Shown: piece after piece, positions 6,196-6,611 of the stretch
Position numbering within the stretch: position 1 is the first letter of the stretch
Layout: every line of letters starts with the position of its first letter
Assembly: GCA_014729375.1 (NCBI GenBank)
Contig: WJKA01000457.1
Coordinates: forward strand, 1-6,611
Length of the DNA stretch: 6,611 nucleotides
Direction of reading: 5' to 3'
From: Chitinivibrionales bacterium
Lineage (GTDB): Bacteria > Fibrobacterota > Chitinivibrionia > Chitinivibrionales > WJKA01
Position numbers and translations under genes: made by a program
The notes under the pieces: generated by a model
Told to the model about the DNA's origin: nothing
Database searches by the model: none
Seen by the model: only the letters and a program-made list of their open reading frames with translations

Positions 6196-6611
6196 TGTCT
6201 CGTCAGTGTCGGTATAAATTTCCGGTCATTATCGAGGAGCATTATCCAGACCTGTTCTTTGTTGCCCCGTTTTACAGCTTTCCGACCGAGCAGATTAAAA
6301 ATCGGCTGTTGCGAACTGGTGATAAGTGAACCGGTAGGTCGGTAGTGATCTCGAATATCACGCATCAAAATCACTCCGGCGGACGTTTCTTCGATGCCGA
6401 TGCCTTTGAGGATTGCACCATAAAGCCCTACGTTGTTCATCATATCGGTCGTATCACCAATGGCATATAATTCGTAGCCATAACCGTCAGTGGCGGTAAA
6501 CCTGACATACTCATCCCATGCAATATTTGTGGTATCATCCGAATACCAACGGATATACAGCTCGGTTGCCCACAGATCACCCTGTTTTTCGTCGGATGAA
6601 GAATCCTCAAG
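6192..6611 (-). CDS. C-terminal part of an unknown protein (5' partial)
   Basis: Translation of the minus strand from the right edge is open for 139 codons to TAA at 6194-6192. The ATG at 6443 is internal, since the frame continues upstream to the edge with no stop and with protein-like composition (DLWATELYIRWYSDD, AWDEYVRFTATDGYGYELYA). The visible part is rich in Tyr, Trp, Asp and Thr and looks beta-rich, which suits an exported or carbohydrate-handling protein (inference). The last ~45 residues (QPIFNLLGRKAV, then VWIMLLDNDRKFIPTLTR) faintly resemble the C-terminal sorting domains of type IX secretion substrates, which have a YNLLGR-like strand and a basic end. This is suggestive only. 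I do not recognise the family. The stop codon lies in the TTAA at the edge of the foldback element, so the present 3' end may have been set by that insertion. Confidence 0.7.
   Translation of the reverse strand, partial: LEDSSSDEKQGDLWATELYIRWYSDDTTNIAWDEYVRFTATDGYGYELYAIGDTTDMMNNVGLYGAILKGIGIEETSAGVILMRDIRDHYRPTGSLITSSQQPIFNLLGRKAVKRGNKEQVWIMLLDNDRKFIPTLTRH

Overview
This window comes from a diderm (Gram-negative) bacterium of roughly balanced GC content. The evidence for an outer membrane is a lipoprotein signal peptide and a secreted protein ending in a probable outer-membrane beta-barrel. The combination of sigma-54 activators, a eukaryotic-type Ser/Thr kinase, FHA and TPR proteins is typical of signalling-rich lineages such as myxobacteria-like groups, Fibrobacterota or Planctomycetes relatives. 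I cannot fix the phylum from the sequence. A weak sorting-tag-like C-terminus on the last partial gene would fit Fibrobacterota or Bacteroidota relatives.

Layout. Bases 1-377 (+) hold the 3' end of a sigma-54-dependent activator. It converges with, and overlaps by 4 bp, a four-gene minus-strand operon at 374-5782. In transcription order the operon encodes: (1) a secreted protein with N-terminal TPR-like helices and a C-terminal putative beta-barrel, 4235-5782; (2) a TPR lipoprotein, 3567-4250; (3) a membrane Ser/Thr kinase with an intact catalytic core, a TPR-like linker, one transmembrane helix and a PEGA-like extracytoplasmic domain, 2182-3570; (4) a FHA-GAF-AAA+-Fis sigma-54 activator, 374-2185. 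All three internal junctions overlap. The last two are GTGA and ATGA start/stop overlaps, so the real kinase and activator starts lie inside longer open frames.

Upstream of the operon, 5783-6191 has no convincing gene. It contains a perfect 10-bp palindrome (5928-5953) and a foldback, MITE-like element of about 209 bp (5987-6195). The element has 18-bp perfect terminal inverted repeats, TTAA at both edges, and a further copy of its terminus at 5803-5825. The element abuts and includes the stop codon of a second partial gene (6192-6611, minus), whose 5' end lies beyond the window.

Working model (inference): the operon is a signal relay from the outer membrane to the promoter. The barrel/TPR protein and TPR lipoprotein act in the outer membrane and periplasm. 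The kinase carries the signal across the inner membrane. The FHA-containing activator then converts Ser/Thr phosphorylation into sigma-54-dependent transcription. The gene order and tight coupling support a functional unit, but the signal, the phosphorylation target and the regulated promoters are not visible here.
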